The notes under the pieces: model-generated | Database searches by the model: none | What the model was told of the DNA's origin: nothing | What the model saw: the letters and a program-made list of their open reading frames with translations, nothing else | Translations under genes and position numbers: made by a program | Part shown: in pieces, positions 1 to 7,501 of the stretch | Layout: every line of letters begins with the position of its first letter | Numbering within the stretch: the first letter of the stretch is position 1 | Assembly: GCA_002386405.1 (NCBI GenBank) | Contig: DGIP01000175.1 | Location: 1 to 12,299 of the forward strand | DNA from: Stenotrophomonas maltophilia | Lineage (GTDB): Bacteria > Pseudomonadota > Gammaproteobacteria > Xanthomonadales > Xanthomonadaceae | DNA length: 12,299 nucleotides | Direction of reading: 5' to 3'

Positions 1-71
1 GTAGGGACTGTCAAAAACATGGATGTTTTTGCCAAGCCCCCATGGATGGGTTTACGGCGTGTCCCGTAGAG
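1..71. repeat. Nested palindromic intergenic element
   Basis: Two tandem inverted repeats share the core CATGGATG. One is 9 bp per arm (12-20 with 23-31, reading CAAAAACAT/ATGTTTTTG). The other is 5 bp per arm (39-43 with 46-50, CCCAT/ATGGG). Both have a GG spacer. An outer 5-bp pair, GGGAC (4-8) and GTCCC (61-65), encloses both, so the strand could fold as a closing stem with two hairpins. GTAG occurs at both edges (1-4 and 66-69). The arrangement resembles the dispersed intergenic palindromes common in Stenotrophomonas (GTAG-marked REP elements are known there), but I cannot assign it to a named family. The element may start before the window. The pairing is seen directly; its repetitive nature is inferred. 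Confidence 0.45.
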
Positions 72-120
72 GGCTGCCCGCCAGCCGACCCACTCGCAGG
101 GATCGAGACGCTGCTCTACG
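65..120. repeat. 7-bp inverted repeat flanking 42 bp
   Basis: CGTAGAG (65-71) is the exact reverse complement of CTCTACG (114-120). Inside it, GGCT (72-75) can pair with AGCC (83-86). It abuts the nested palindromes at 4-65 and may be part of the same element. No protein-coding signal is convincing here. A 7-bp match at this distance could be chance, so confidence is low. Confidence 0.3.
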
Positions 121-133
121 CGGAACCCACAAA

Positions 134-170
134 CGAAAATGCCGCCCAGACCGGGCGGCATTTCGCTTTT
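134..170 (-). terminator. Rho-independent terminator of fabV
   Basis: A perfect 11-bp stem (137-147 with 153-163) with loop AGACC lies 22 bp beyond the fabV stop codon. Read on the minus strand, the stem ends in a T-rich run (TTTTCGTTTG). On the plus strand it is followed by TTTCGCTTTT, so it could work in both directions and also stop a gene arriving from the left. Confidence 0.85.
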
Positions 171-191
171 CAGCCTTTCAGCAGACCGAAC

Positions 192-1448
192 TCAGGTCAG
201 ATCAACCAGGTTCGGAATGGCCACATCGGTAGCGACATCCGCTTCGTAATCCACGCCGTCTACGCCGAACCCGAACAGGCGCAGGAAGTCGGCCTTGTAG
301 CCGGCCAGGTCGCTGATCTCGTACAGGTTCTCGTTGGTGACCTGCGGCCACAGCGCAACCACTTCGGACTGCACGTCCGGCGCCATTTCCTTGTAATCCG
401 CACGCAGGCGGCCGGCTTCGTCGACCAGCTCCACCGTGCGGCCATCGGCCAGCAGCTGGTGGCGCAGGCGTTCGACCGCAGCGCCACTGTCCTTGCCGCC
501 GTAGATGATGTCGTACAACGTGTCGAGCTGCTCGATGCAGCCCTCGTGCGTGCCGCGCTCCTTCATCACCTTGAACAGCAGCGACAGGTACAGCGGCATG
601 GTCGGGATGGCCGAACTGGCCTGGGTCACCACCGCCTTGAGCACCGACACGCGCGCGTCACCGTTGATCGGCGCCAGCTTGGCACGGATGCCCACGACCT
701 TCTCGTCCAGGTCCTTCTTGGCCGCACCAATCGAACCGTTCCAATAGATCGCCTGCGTGATCTCTTCGCCCACATAGGTGAAGGCCGTGGTGGTGGCGCC
801 GTCGGCCAGCACACCGGCTTCCAGCAGCGCGTCGATCCACATCTGCCAGTCTTCGCCGCCCATCACCGCCACCGTGCCCGCGATCTCTTCCGGCGTGGCC
901 GGCTCGATCGTGGTTTCGGTGATCACTTCCTTGTCCGTATCCAGCCCGCGCAGCGTGATCGGCGCGCCGATCGGCTTGAGCGTGGAGCTGATCACTTCAC
1001 CGGTCTTCGGGTGCTTGCGGCGCGGCGCCGCCAGGCTGTACACCACCTGGTCGACCTGGCCCAGGTCCTGCTTGATCAGCTCGATGACCTTGGCCTTGAC
1101 CTCGTCCGAGAATGCATCGCCGTTCACGCTGCGCGCGTACAGGCCCGCCTGCTCGGCGTACTTCTGGAACGCGGCCGAGTTGTACCAGCCTGCCGTGCCC
1201 GGCTTGGTTTCGGTCCCCGGGCGCTCGAAGAACACGCCCAGCGTGGCCGCACCGCTGCCGAACGCGGCGGTGATGCGCGCCGCCAGCCCGTAACCGGTGG
1301 ACGCACCCAGCACCAGCACCCGCTTGGGACCGTTCGGCACCTTCGGCTGGGCCTGGATGTAATCGATCTGCTGCTTGACGGCTGCGTCGCAGCCGACCGG
1401 ATGGGTGGTGACGCAGATGAAGCCGCGCACACGCGGTTTGATGACCAT
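192..1448 (-). CDS. fabV: Trans-2-enoyl-ACP/CoA reductase FabV (NADH)
   Basis: FabV is a 418-residue cytosolic enzyme that reduces the trans-2 double bond of enoyl-ACP (or enoyl-CoA) with NADH, the last step of each fatty-acid elongation cycle. The N-terminus starts [20 protein letters not shown], typical of the family. A dinucleotide-binding loop [11 protein letters not shown] lies at residues 48-58. The FabV catalytic signature Y-X8-K is intact as Tyr235 to Lys244 ([10 protein letters not shown]), distinguishing it from the Y-X6-K spacing of FabI. Length matches FabV (about 400 residues). The frame stays open upstream to 1592, but the start at 1448 is preceded by GAGG (1454-1457) five bases away and matches the family N-terminus. 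It has its own promoter (1502-1530) and terminator (134-170), so it is probably monocistronic. FabV enzymes are known to be poorly inhibited by triclosan; resistance of this strain is inference only. Confidence 0.97.
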   Translation of the reverse strand: MVIKPRVRGFICVTTHPVGCDAAVKQQIDYIQAQPKVPNGPKRVLVLGASTGYGLAARITAAFGSGAATLGVFFERPGTETKPGTAGWYNSAAFQKYAEQAGLYARSVNGDAFSDEVKAKVIELIKQDLGQVDQVVYSLAAPRRKHPKTGEVISSTLKPIGAPITLRGLDTDKEVITETTIEPATPEEIAGTVAVMGGEDWQMWIDALLEAGVLADGATTTAFTYVGEEITQAIYWNGSIGAAKKDLDEKVVGIRAKLAPINGDARVSVLKAVVTQASSAIPTMPLYLSLLFKVMKERGTHEGCIEQLDTLYDIIYGGKDSGAAVERLRHQLLADGRTVELVDEAGRLRADYKEMAPDVQSEVVALWPQVTNENLYEISDLAGYKADFLRLFGFGVDGVDYEADVATDVAIPNLVDLT

Positions 1449-1501
1449 GATGACCTCGATGGGAATGGTGGGCCTCGGGAACGGCCGCACGCAACCCGGG
1501 A

Positions 1502-1530
1502 ATCGTAGTGCGCACGGCCAGACAGCACAA
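1502..1530 (-). promoter_or_regulatory. Predicted sigma-70 promoter of fabV
   Basis: On the minus strand, TTGTGC (1525-1530) and TACGAT (1502-1507) are separated by exactly 17 bp. The match to consensus is 3/6 for the -35 and 4/6 for the -10. It lies between the terminator of the sec operon and the fabV start, where a promoter is needed. The implied leader is about 47 bases. No operator was recognised. Confidence 0.5.
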
Positions 1531-1555
1531 CCGACGCCCCGGTACGGTAAACATG

Positions 1556-1582
1556 AAAAAACCGCGCAGCGCGCGGTTTCTT
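1556..1582 (-). terminator. Rho-independent terminator of queA-tgt-yajC-secDF
   Basis: A perfect 9-bp stem AAACCGCGC/GCGCGGTTT (1559-1567 with 1571-1579) with an AGC loop is followed on the minus strand by six Ts (1561 down to 1556). It lies about 40 bp beyond the secF stop codon and separates the operon from fabV. Confidence 0.9.
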
Positions 1583-1596
1583 CAGGTGCCACCGGA

Positions 1597-1618
1597 GTTG
1601 CCGGGCTGGGCCGGCAAC
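1597..1618 (-). other. Hairpin directly after the secF stop
   Basis: A perfect 8-bp inverted repeat, GTTGCCGG (1597-1604) with CCGGCAAC (1611-1618), with a 6-nt loop lies two bases beyond the secF stop codon. It has no T tract of its own. Together with the terminator at 1556-1582 it gives tandem hairpins at the 3' end of the operon transcript, which could protect the mRNA from 3' exonucleases. That role is inference. Confidence 0.6.
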
Positions 1619-1620
1619 CG

Positions 1621-2601
1621 TTACGGCCGGCGTTCCAGGGCTTCGACGTCCTTGGCCTTGGGCAGCAGGTCCTGCTTGCTCACGCGCAGGAAGCCGATGG
1701 TCAGCATCGGCACGGCCACCAGGATCGAGGACAGCACCACGATCACCGCACCCACCATGTGGGTTTCGGCCAGGCCTTCCAGCGAGGCGCCGCCGTACAT
1801 GTACAGGGCGAGTGCCGACAGGAAGAACATCACCGCGGTGATCACTGTACGTGACAGCGTCTGGTTGATCGAGCGGTTCAGCACTTCCAGCGGGTCGGCA
1901 CGCAGGCTGCGGAAGTTTTCGCGGACACGGTCGAACACCACGATGATGTCGTTGATTGCAAAGCCCATCACCGACAACAGGCCGGCCAGCAGGTTCAGGT
2001 CGAACTCGCGGCCCATCAGCGACATGTAGGCCAGCGTCACCAGCAGATCGAACAACGCCACGATGCTGGCGGTGACCGCGAACTTCCATTCGAAGCGGAA
2101 GCCGATGTAGATCAGGAAGCCGGCCAGCATGAAGATCGTCGCGTACAGACCGTTCAACGCCAGGTCCTTGCCGATCTGCGGGCCCACGAACTCGTTGCGC
2201 AGGATCGTGGCCGGATTCTCGCTGGTGGTGATCGCCTTGAGGACCGCGTCGCCGGTGGCCTTGTCTTCAGCGCTGGCCGCACCGGTACCCGGTGCATGTT
2301 CGCCGTGCGGGGCCAGGCGGATCAGCACGTCGGTGTTGCCACCGAAGCTCTGCACCTGGGTGCCCTCGAAGCCATTGGCTTCCAGGCGCGAGCGGACCTC
2401 CTCGACGTCCATCTGGCGATCGAAGCGCGCTTCGATCAGGGTGCCGCCGGTGAAGTCGAGTGCGAAGGTGAAGCCCTTGATGCCGATGATGGCAACCGAG
2501 GCCAGGAACAACGCGATCGTGACCGCCATGGCGACATGGCGCCAACGCATGAAGTCGATCTTGGTGTCGTTCGGGAGGATATGCAGCGGAAACAGTTTCA
2601 T
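1621..2601 (-). CDS. secF: Protein translocase subunit SecF
   Basis: SecF is an inner-membrane subunit of the SecDF-YajC complex that uses the proton motive force to complete protein export through SecYEG. It has 326 residues, against 323 in E. coli. A first membrane helix at about 20-42 is followed by the signature FALDFTGGT (46-54), a periplasmic domain to about residue 145, and five more helices. The conserved charged residues for proton transport are present: Asp218 in [14 protein letters not shown] and Arg251 in [10 protein letters not shown], corresponding to E. coli D213 and R247. The start at 2601 matches family length. No strong ribosome binding site precedes it (only a distant GGGA), and just 16 bp separate it from the secD stop, so translational coupling to secD is likely. 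It is the last gene of the operon. Confidence 0.98.
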   Translation of the reverse strand: MKLFPLHILPNDTKIDFMRWRHVAMAVTIALFLASVAIIGIKGFTFALDFTGGTLIEARFDRQMDVEEVRSRLEANGFEGTQVQSFGGNTDVLIRLAPHGEHAPGTGAASAEDKATGDAVLKAITTSENPATILRNEFVGPQIGKDLALNGLYATIFMLAGFLIYIGFRFEWKFAVTASIVALFDLLVTLAYMSLMGREFDLNLLAGLLSVMGFAINDIIVVFDRVRENFRSLRADPLEVLNRSINQTLSRTVITAVMFFLSALALYMYGGASLEGLAETHMVGAVIVVLSSILVAVPMLTIGFLRVSKQDLLPKAKDVEALERRP

Positions 2602-2617
2602 TGTGCGTGTCGTCCCG

Positions 2618-4474
2618 TCAGATGGCCACGTTCTGGAGCTTCTTGCGGCGGCCGTAGATCAGCGTCGCAAGTGCGCGCGATACGGTGATCGCGGTGAACA
2701 TCGAGGCGAAGATACCGATGATCATCGTCAGGGCGAAGCCCTTCAGCGGACCGGTGCCGAAGGCGAACAGCGCCACACCGACGATCAGGCCAGTCAGGTT
2801 GGCGTCGAGGATGGTGCCGCTGGCGCGTTCATAACCGGTCACGATTGCGGTCTTGCCCGGCATGCCCGCACGCAGTTCCTCGCGGATGCGCTCGTTGATC
2901 AGCACGTTGGCGTCGACCGACAGGCCCACCGACAACGCCAGGCCGGCAAAGCCCGGCAGGGTCATGGTGGCACCGAACAGCGACATCACCGCCACCACGA
3001 TCAGCAGGTTGAACAGCATCGCCACCGAGGTGATCAGGCCGAACATGCGGTAGTAGATGGTGAAGAAGACCAGGGTGAACATGAAGGCGTAGACCACTGC
3101 GGTAATGCCGCGCTCCACGTTCTCCGCACCCAGGCTCGGGCCGACCACGCGCTCTTCCACGAAGTCCATCGGCGCGGCCAGCGAGCCGGACTTCAGCAGC
3201 TTGGCCAGGTCTTCGGATTCCTTCTTCTCCAGGCCGGTGGTCTGGAAGTTCTTGCCGAACACGCCGTTGATGTTGGCCACCGAGATCACTTCCTCGTTGA
3301 CCCGGAAGCTGCGCACTTCCTTGCCATCGACCATGGTCACGGTTGGCACGCGCTCGGTGTACACCACCGCCATCGGCTTGCCGACATTGGCGCTGGTGAA
3401 ATCGAACATGCGCTGGCCGCCGACGCTGTTGAGCGTCACGCTGACCGACGGGGTACCGGTGGTCTGGTCGGTCACGGCCTGCGCGGCCACCATCTGGTCA
3501 CCGGTGACGATCACGCGCTTGTTCAGCAGGATCGGGCCACGGCCGTCGCGCTGCTGGTAGACCTTGGCTTCCGGCGGAATGCGGCCGGTGTCGATCGCAT
3601 CCTGTGCGTTGCCCTGCACCACCGCGCGGTATTCCAGCGTCGCAGTCGCGCCGATCATGCGCTTGGCTTCGGCGGTGTCCTGCACGCCCGGCAGCTGCAC
3701 GACCACGCGGTCGGCACCCTGGCGCTGGATGATCGGCTCGGCCACGCCCAGCTGGTTGACGCGGTTGCGCAGCGTGTTGATGTTCTGCTCGATCGCACCG
3801 TTGGTGATCTGGCTCAGCTCGGCGTCCGGCACGGTCACGGTGAGGCGCTTGCCCGAGACGTCATAGCCCAGGGTGGGCTGTGCCTTGACCAGTGCCAGGC
3901 GTGCGCGCTCGGCGGCGGCATCATCAGCCGACGGGCTCAGCGTGGCGACGATCGAATTGTCCGGACGACGCTCCACCGACTGGAACGGAACGCGCGCTTC
4001 GCGCAGCGTGCCGCGCACGTCTTCGGCGTAGGCATCCATGCGCTTGTCGATGGCCGCTTTCTGGTCCACCTGCAGCACGAAGTGCACGCCACCCTGCAGG
4101 TCCAGGCCCAGCACCATCGGGCGACCGCCCAGGCGCTGCAGCCAGTCCGGCACGGTCGAGGCCAGGTTCAGGGCCACCGTGTAGTTCTCGCCCACGCTGT
4201 CGCGCAGCTTGGCGCTGGCCGCGGCCTGCGTCTGCAGGTCCGGCAGGCGCACGATCAGGCTCTCGCCTTCCTTCTCCGCGCCGATGGTGTTGATCCCGGC
4301 CTGCTTCAGGTCGGCCAGCACGCGCGTGCGAAGGGCGTCATCGACCTGGCCGCCACGGTTGGCGGTGATCTGGACGGCGGGGTCCTTCTGGTAGATGTTG
4401 GGCAGCGCGTACAGCGCGCTGAGCGCCAGTACGATCAGGATGACGACGTACTTCCAGCGTGGAAATTCAAGCAT
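2618..4474 (-). CDS. secD: Protein translocase subunit SecD
   Basis: SecD is an inner-membrane protein of 618 residues (E. coli 615) that pairs with SecF and helps pull preproteins out of SecYEG on the periplasmic side. It has an N-terminal membrane helix at about 9-27. The family motif GLDLQGG lies at 123-129. The large periplasmic P1 region includes RNRVNQLGVAEPIIQRQG (236-253). Five C-terminal helices occupy about 455-605. The proton-path aspartate is Asp521 in GLSVDANVLINERI, matching E. coli D519. The start at 4474 is supported by AGGA (4483-4486) eight bases upstream. It lies between yajC (61-bp gap containing a strong hairpin at 4488-4511) and secF (16-bp gap). There is no sign of truncation. 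Confidence 0.98.
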   Translation of the reverse strand: MLEFPRWKYVVILIVLALSALYALPNIYQKDPAVQITANRGGQVDDALRTRVLADLKQAGINTIGAEKEGESLIVRLPDLQTQAAASAKLRDSVGENYTVALNLASTVPDWLQRLGGRPMVLGLDLQGGVHFVLQVDQKAAIDKRMDAYAEDVRGTLREARVPFQSVERRPDNSIVATLSPSADDAAAERARLALVKAQPTLGYDVSGKRLTVTVPDAELSQITNGAIEQNINTLRNRVNQLGVAEPIIQRQGADRVVVQLPGVQDTAEAKRMIGATATLEYRAVVQGNAQDAIDTGRIPPEAKVYQQRDGRGPILLNKRVIVTGDQMVAAQAVTDQTTGTPSVSVTLNSVGGQRMFDFTSANVGKPMAVVYTERVPTVTMVDGKEVRSFRVNEEVISVANINGVFGKNFQTTGLEKKESEDLAKLLKSGSLAAPMDFVEERVVGPSLGAENVERGITAVVYAFMFTLVFFTIYYRMFGLITSVAMLFNLLIVVAVMSLFGATMTLPGFAGLALSVGLSVDANVLINERIREELRAGMPGKTAIVTGYERASGTILDANLTGLIVGVALFAFGTGPLKGFALTMIIGIFASMFTAITVSRALATLIYGRRKKLQNVAI

Positions 4475-4487
4475 TGCCAGGTTCCTG

Positions 4488-4511
4488 CGCGGCGCCAGTC
4501 CCGGCGCCGCG
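4488..4511 (-). promoter_or_regulatory. GC-rich hairpin before the secD ribosome binding site
   Basis: A perfect 9-bp stem, CGCGGCGCC (4488-4496) with GGCGCCGCG (4503-4511), has a 6-nt loop. On the minus-strand transcript the stem ends one base before the AGGA that serves secD. There is no T tract, so it is not a simple terminator. It could set the relative amounts of YajC and SecD by affecting mRNA decay or ribosome access; this is inference. Confidence 0.6.
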
Positions 4512-4535
4512 GTTGTGCTTCGGAAAGGGAGTGGC

Positions 4536-4880
4536 TTAGTTGGCCGACTTCAGGGTGCCGGTCGGCAGCACGTTGCCCACGGCGCCCTTCTGCACACGGA
4601 TGTTCACGTTGTCGGACACTTCGATGGTGACGAAGTTGTCGCCGATGGCCTTGACGGTGCCGGCGATGCCGCCGTTGGTCAGCACTTCGTCGCCGATCTT
4701 GATCTTCTCCAGCATCGCCTTGTGTTCCTTCTGGCGCTTCATCTGCGGGCGGATCATCAGGAAGTACATGATCGCGATCAGGATGATCGGGAACAGCAGC
4801 GTGGTCAGGCCCATGCCCTGCGGCTGGCCACCAGCGGCTTGGGCGTGGGCGGCGGGAATCAGGAAGGCGATCAGGTTCAT
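4536..4880 (-). CDS. yajC: Sec translocon accessory protein YajC
   Basis: YajC is a small single-span inner-membrane protein of 114 residues that associates with SecDF and SecYEG; it is not essential for export. A short N-terminal stretch MNLIAFLIPAAHAQAAGG resembles a signal sequence, as in many YajC homologs. The membrane helix is at about 26-43 (TTLLFPIILIAIMYFLMIRP), followed by the typical basic RPQMKRQKEHKAML and the cytoplasmic domain with IKIGDEVLTNGGIAGTV. The frame is open upstream to 4964, but the start at 4880 has AAGGA six bases away and gives the family N-terminus. It sits between tgt (152-bp gap) and secD (61-bp gap), the standard position. Confidence 0.97.
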   Translation of the reverse strand: MNLIAFLIPAAHAQAAGGQPQGMGLTTLLFPIILIAIMYFLMIRPQMKRQKEHKAMLEKIKIGDEVLTNGGIAGTVKAIGDNFVTIEVSDNVNIRVQKGAVGNVLPTGTLKSAN

Positions 4881-4962
4881 GGTGTGTCCTTGGGTTGGGA
4901 GGCGCCCTACCCTTATGGGGTCGGGTGTCGCCGCGAAACAGGGGTCAGCCGCGAAGTATGCC

Positions 4963-4991
4963 ACGGCCCCGGGACTTCGTCCTTGGGCCGT
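4963..4991 (-). other. Hairpin in the tgt-yajC intergenic region
   Basis: Arms ACGGCCC (4963-4969) and GGGCCGT (4985-4991) pair over 7 bp. Inside them GGAC (4972-4975) pairs with GTCC (4979-4982) around a 3-nt loop, leaving a small internal loop. It lies in the 152-bp gap between the tgt stop and the yajC start. No T tract follows on the minus strand, so it is not a clear terminator. It may be an mRNA-stabilising or processing structure. I recognise nothing else in this gap apart from the yajC ribosome binding site. Confidence 0.4.
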
Positions 4992-5032
4992 TTGGCAGGG
5001 TCCGCGCGCCGGATCGGGGGTGGGCGGGCCGC

Positions 5033-6198
<1,166 letters not shown>

Positions 6199-6221
6199 GC
6201 CGAAAACCGCCGCCGACGCGC

Positions 6222-7289
6222 TCAATCCCCCTGCGGGAACAACAACATGGCGTCGCCATAGCTGAAGAACCGGTACTTTTCCTCGATCGCGGCGCGGTAG
6301 GCCTCGAACACCCGCGCCTGCCCGGCGAAGGCGGAAATCATCATCAGCAGGGTGCTTTCAGGCAGGTGGAAGTTGGTGACCATCGCGTCCACGCTGCGGA
6401 TCCGGTAGCCCGGGGTGATGAAGATCTGGGTCTCGCCGGCATACGGCAGCAGCTCGCCGTCGCGCATCGCGCTCTCCAGCGCGCGCACCACGGTGGTGCC
6501 CACGCCGATCACGCGGCCGCCCGCGGCGCGGGTGCGGCGCACCTGCTGGACCAGTTCCGGGCCCACGTTGAGCCACTCGCGGTGCATCACGTGGTCCTTC
6601 AGGTCGTCGGCACGGACCGGCTGGAAGGTCCCCGCGCCCACATGCAGGGTGACGTGGCCGAAGCCCACGCCCTGCGCGGCCAGCGCCGCCAGCAGCCCTT
6701 CGTCGAAGTGCAGGCCGGCGGTCGGCGCAGCCACCGCGCCCACTTCGCGGGCGAACACGGTCTGGTAGCGCTCGCGGTCGTCCAGCCCCGGCTCGCGCTG
6801 GATGTACGGCGGCAGCGGCAGCCGCCCGGCGTGCAGCAGCCACTGTTCCAGCGGCTCGGGCACATGGAACTCCAGCACGTAAAACTCGCCATCGCGGCCC
6901 AGCACCTCGGCCTCGCCGCCGGCGTCGAGCGCGATCCGGCTGCCCGGCTTCGGCGATTTGCTGGCGCCCACCTGGGCCCGGGCCTGCTGCGCACCGAGCA
7001 GGCGTTCGATCAGGATTTCCACGCGGCCGCCGCTGGCCTTCTGGCCGAACAGGCGGGCCGGGATCACCCGGGTATCGTTGAATACCAGCAGGTCGCCTGC
7101 CTGCAGCAGCGCCGGCAGGTCGCGCACCTGGCGGTGTTCGAACGCCGCCGGGGACTGCGGCACCACCATCAGGCGGCTGGCCGAGCGCTCGGCGAGCGGG
7201 GCCTGGGCGATCAGTTCAGCGGGAAGGTCGTAATGGAAGTCGGACTTCTTCAAGGGAGCGCACGGCAACGTGTAGACAATGTCGGGCAT
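6222..7289 (-). CDS. queA: S-adenosylmethionine:tRNA ribosyltransferase-isomerase QueA
   Basis: QueA transfers and isomerises the ribosyl part of S-adenosylmethionine onto preQ1-modified tRNA to make epoxyqueuosine. From the ATG at 7289 the protein is 355 residues (E. coli 356). Family motifs seen are LLVFNDTRVIPARL (about 67-80), AAPTAGLHF, LHVGAGTFQPV, TNFHLPESTLLMMISAFAG and the C-terminal YGDAMLLFP. The start is uncertain. The frame is open to an ATG at 7313. The E. coli N-terminus (MRVTDF) aligns with LKKSDF, which begins at a TTG codon at 7253 and would give 343 residues. None of these starts has a convincing ribosome binding site. It is the first gene of the queA-tgt-yajC-secD-secF operon; the promoter should lie in the divergent region to its right. 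Confidence 0.97.
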   Translation of the reverse strand: MPDIVYTLPCAPLKKSDFHYDLPAELIAQAPLAERSASRLMVVPQSPAAFEHRQVRDLPALLQAGDLLVFNDTRVIPARLFGQKASGGRVEILIERLLGAQQARAQVGASKSPKPGSRIALDAGGEAEVLGRDGEFYVLEFHVPEPLEQWLLHAGRLPLPPYIQREPGLDDRERYQTVFAREVGAVAAPTAGLHFDEGLLAALAAQGVGFGHVTLHVGAGTFQPVRADDLKDHVMHREWLNVGPELVQQVRRTRAAGGRVIGVGTTVVRALESAMRDGELLPYAGETQIFITPGYRIRSVDAMVTNFHLPESTLLMMISAFAGQARVFEAYRAAIEEKYRFFSYGDAMLLFPQGD

Positions 7290-7370
7290 TGTACGACTGG
7301 CCCCCGGTGGCAACGCGAGAAGCGCTGAACGTCGCGCAAAATGCTGCTTTGCAACAGTTTTTTGCGGGGT

Positions 7371-7394
7371 TATCGCGCGAAAAACCGCGTGATA
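7371..7394. promoter_or_regulatory. Operator-like inverted repeat in divergent region
   Basis: TATCGCGCG (7371-7379) and CGCGTGATA (7386-7394) are complementary at 8 of 9 positions (the exception is a G-T) around the 6-base spacer AAAAAC. It lies between the divergently transcribed queA and aminotransferase genes, overlapping a weak promoter-like pair for the plus strand (TTATCG 7370-7375 and TAGCAT 7393-7398, 17-bp spacing). Dyads of this size placed across a promoter are often repressor sites. No regulator is encoded nearby in the window, so the binding protein is unknown. Confidence 0.4.
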
Positions 7395-7437
7395 GCATCG
7401 AACCGGAAGTCTGATGCATGAGCCGCATTGCCCCAGG

Positions 7438-7461
7438 CGCGCGCCCCCGGTCGCGCGTTTT
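7438..7461 (+). other. Terminator-like hairpin in aminotransferase leader
   Basis: CGCGCG (7438-7443) can pair with CGCGCG (7452-7457) around an 8-base loop, followed directly by TTTT (7458-7461). It sits about 40 bases before the start codon of the aminotransferase gene. The form is that of a weak intrinsic terminator, so attenuation is conceivable. Because the arms are self-complementary GC repeats, a chance origin is also likely in this genome. No alternative antiterminator stem was identified. Confidence 0.3.
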
Positions 7462-7489
7462 GCATTTGCGCCATGCCGCCAATCGTTTC

Positions 7490-7494
7490 AGGAG
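7490..7494 (+). promoter_or_regulatory. Ribosome binding site of the aminotransferase gene
   Basis: AGGAG lies seven bases before the ATG at 7502. It is the best Shine-Dalgarno in the window and decides the start: the frame is open from an ATG at 7418, but that one has no ribosome binding site and would add a low-complexity arginine-rich N-terminus. Confidence 0.85.
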
Positions 7495-7501
7495 ATCTGC
7501 A

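Noticed and set aside
23..232. Small 69-codon plus-strand open frame at the left edge
   Set aside because: It starts inside a palindrome, runs across the fabV terminator and into the antisense of fabV, and has no ribosome binding site.
42..1508. Long plus-strand open frame (488 codons) opposite fabV
   Set aside because: It is antisense to a complete FabV; the translation is rich in His/Arg/Gly/Val with no domain, as expected from the complement of high-GC codons.
2129..4630. 833-codon plus-strand open frame opposite secF and secD
   Set aside because: SecD and SecF have all family motifs on the minus strand. The antisense frame runs through both genes and their gap and shows no protein-like features.
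4881..4964. N-terminal extension of yajC to an ATG at 4964
   Set aside because: The ATG at 4880 has AAGGA at the right distance and gives the normal family length; the extension is not YajC-like.
7418..7501. N-terminal extension of the aminotransferase to an ATG at 7418
   Set aside because: AGGAG at 7490-7494 places the start at 7502; the extension is arginine-rich, has no ribosome binding site, and covers the leader hairpin.
7290..7501. tRNA, small RNA or riboswitch (including a preQ1 type) in the divergent region near queA
   Set aside because: I looked for tRNA arms and a compact preQ1-type pseudoknot before queA and saw neither; only the dyad and the GC hairpin described above are present.
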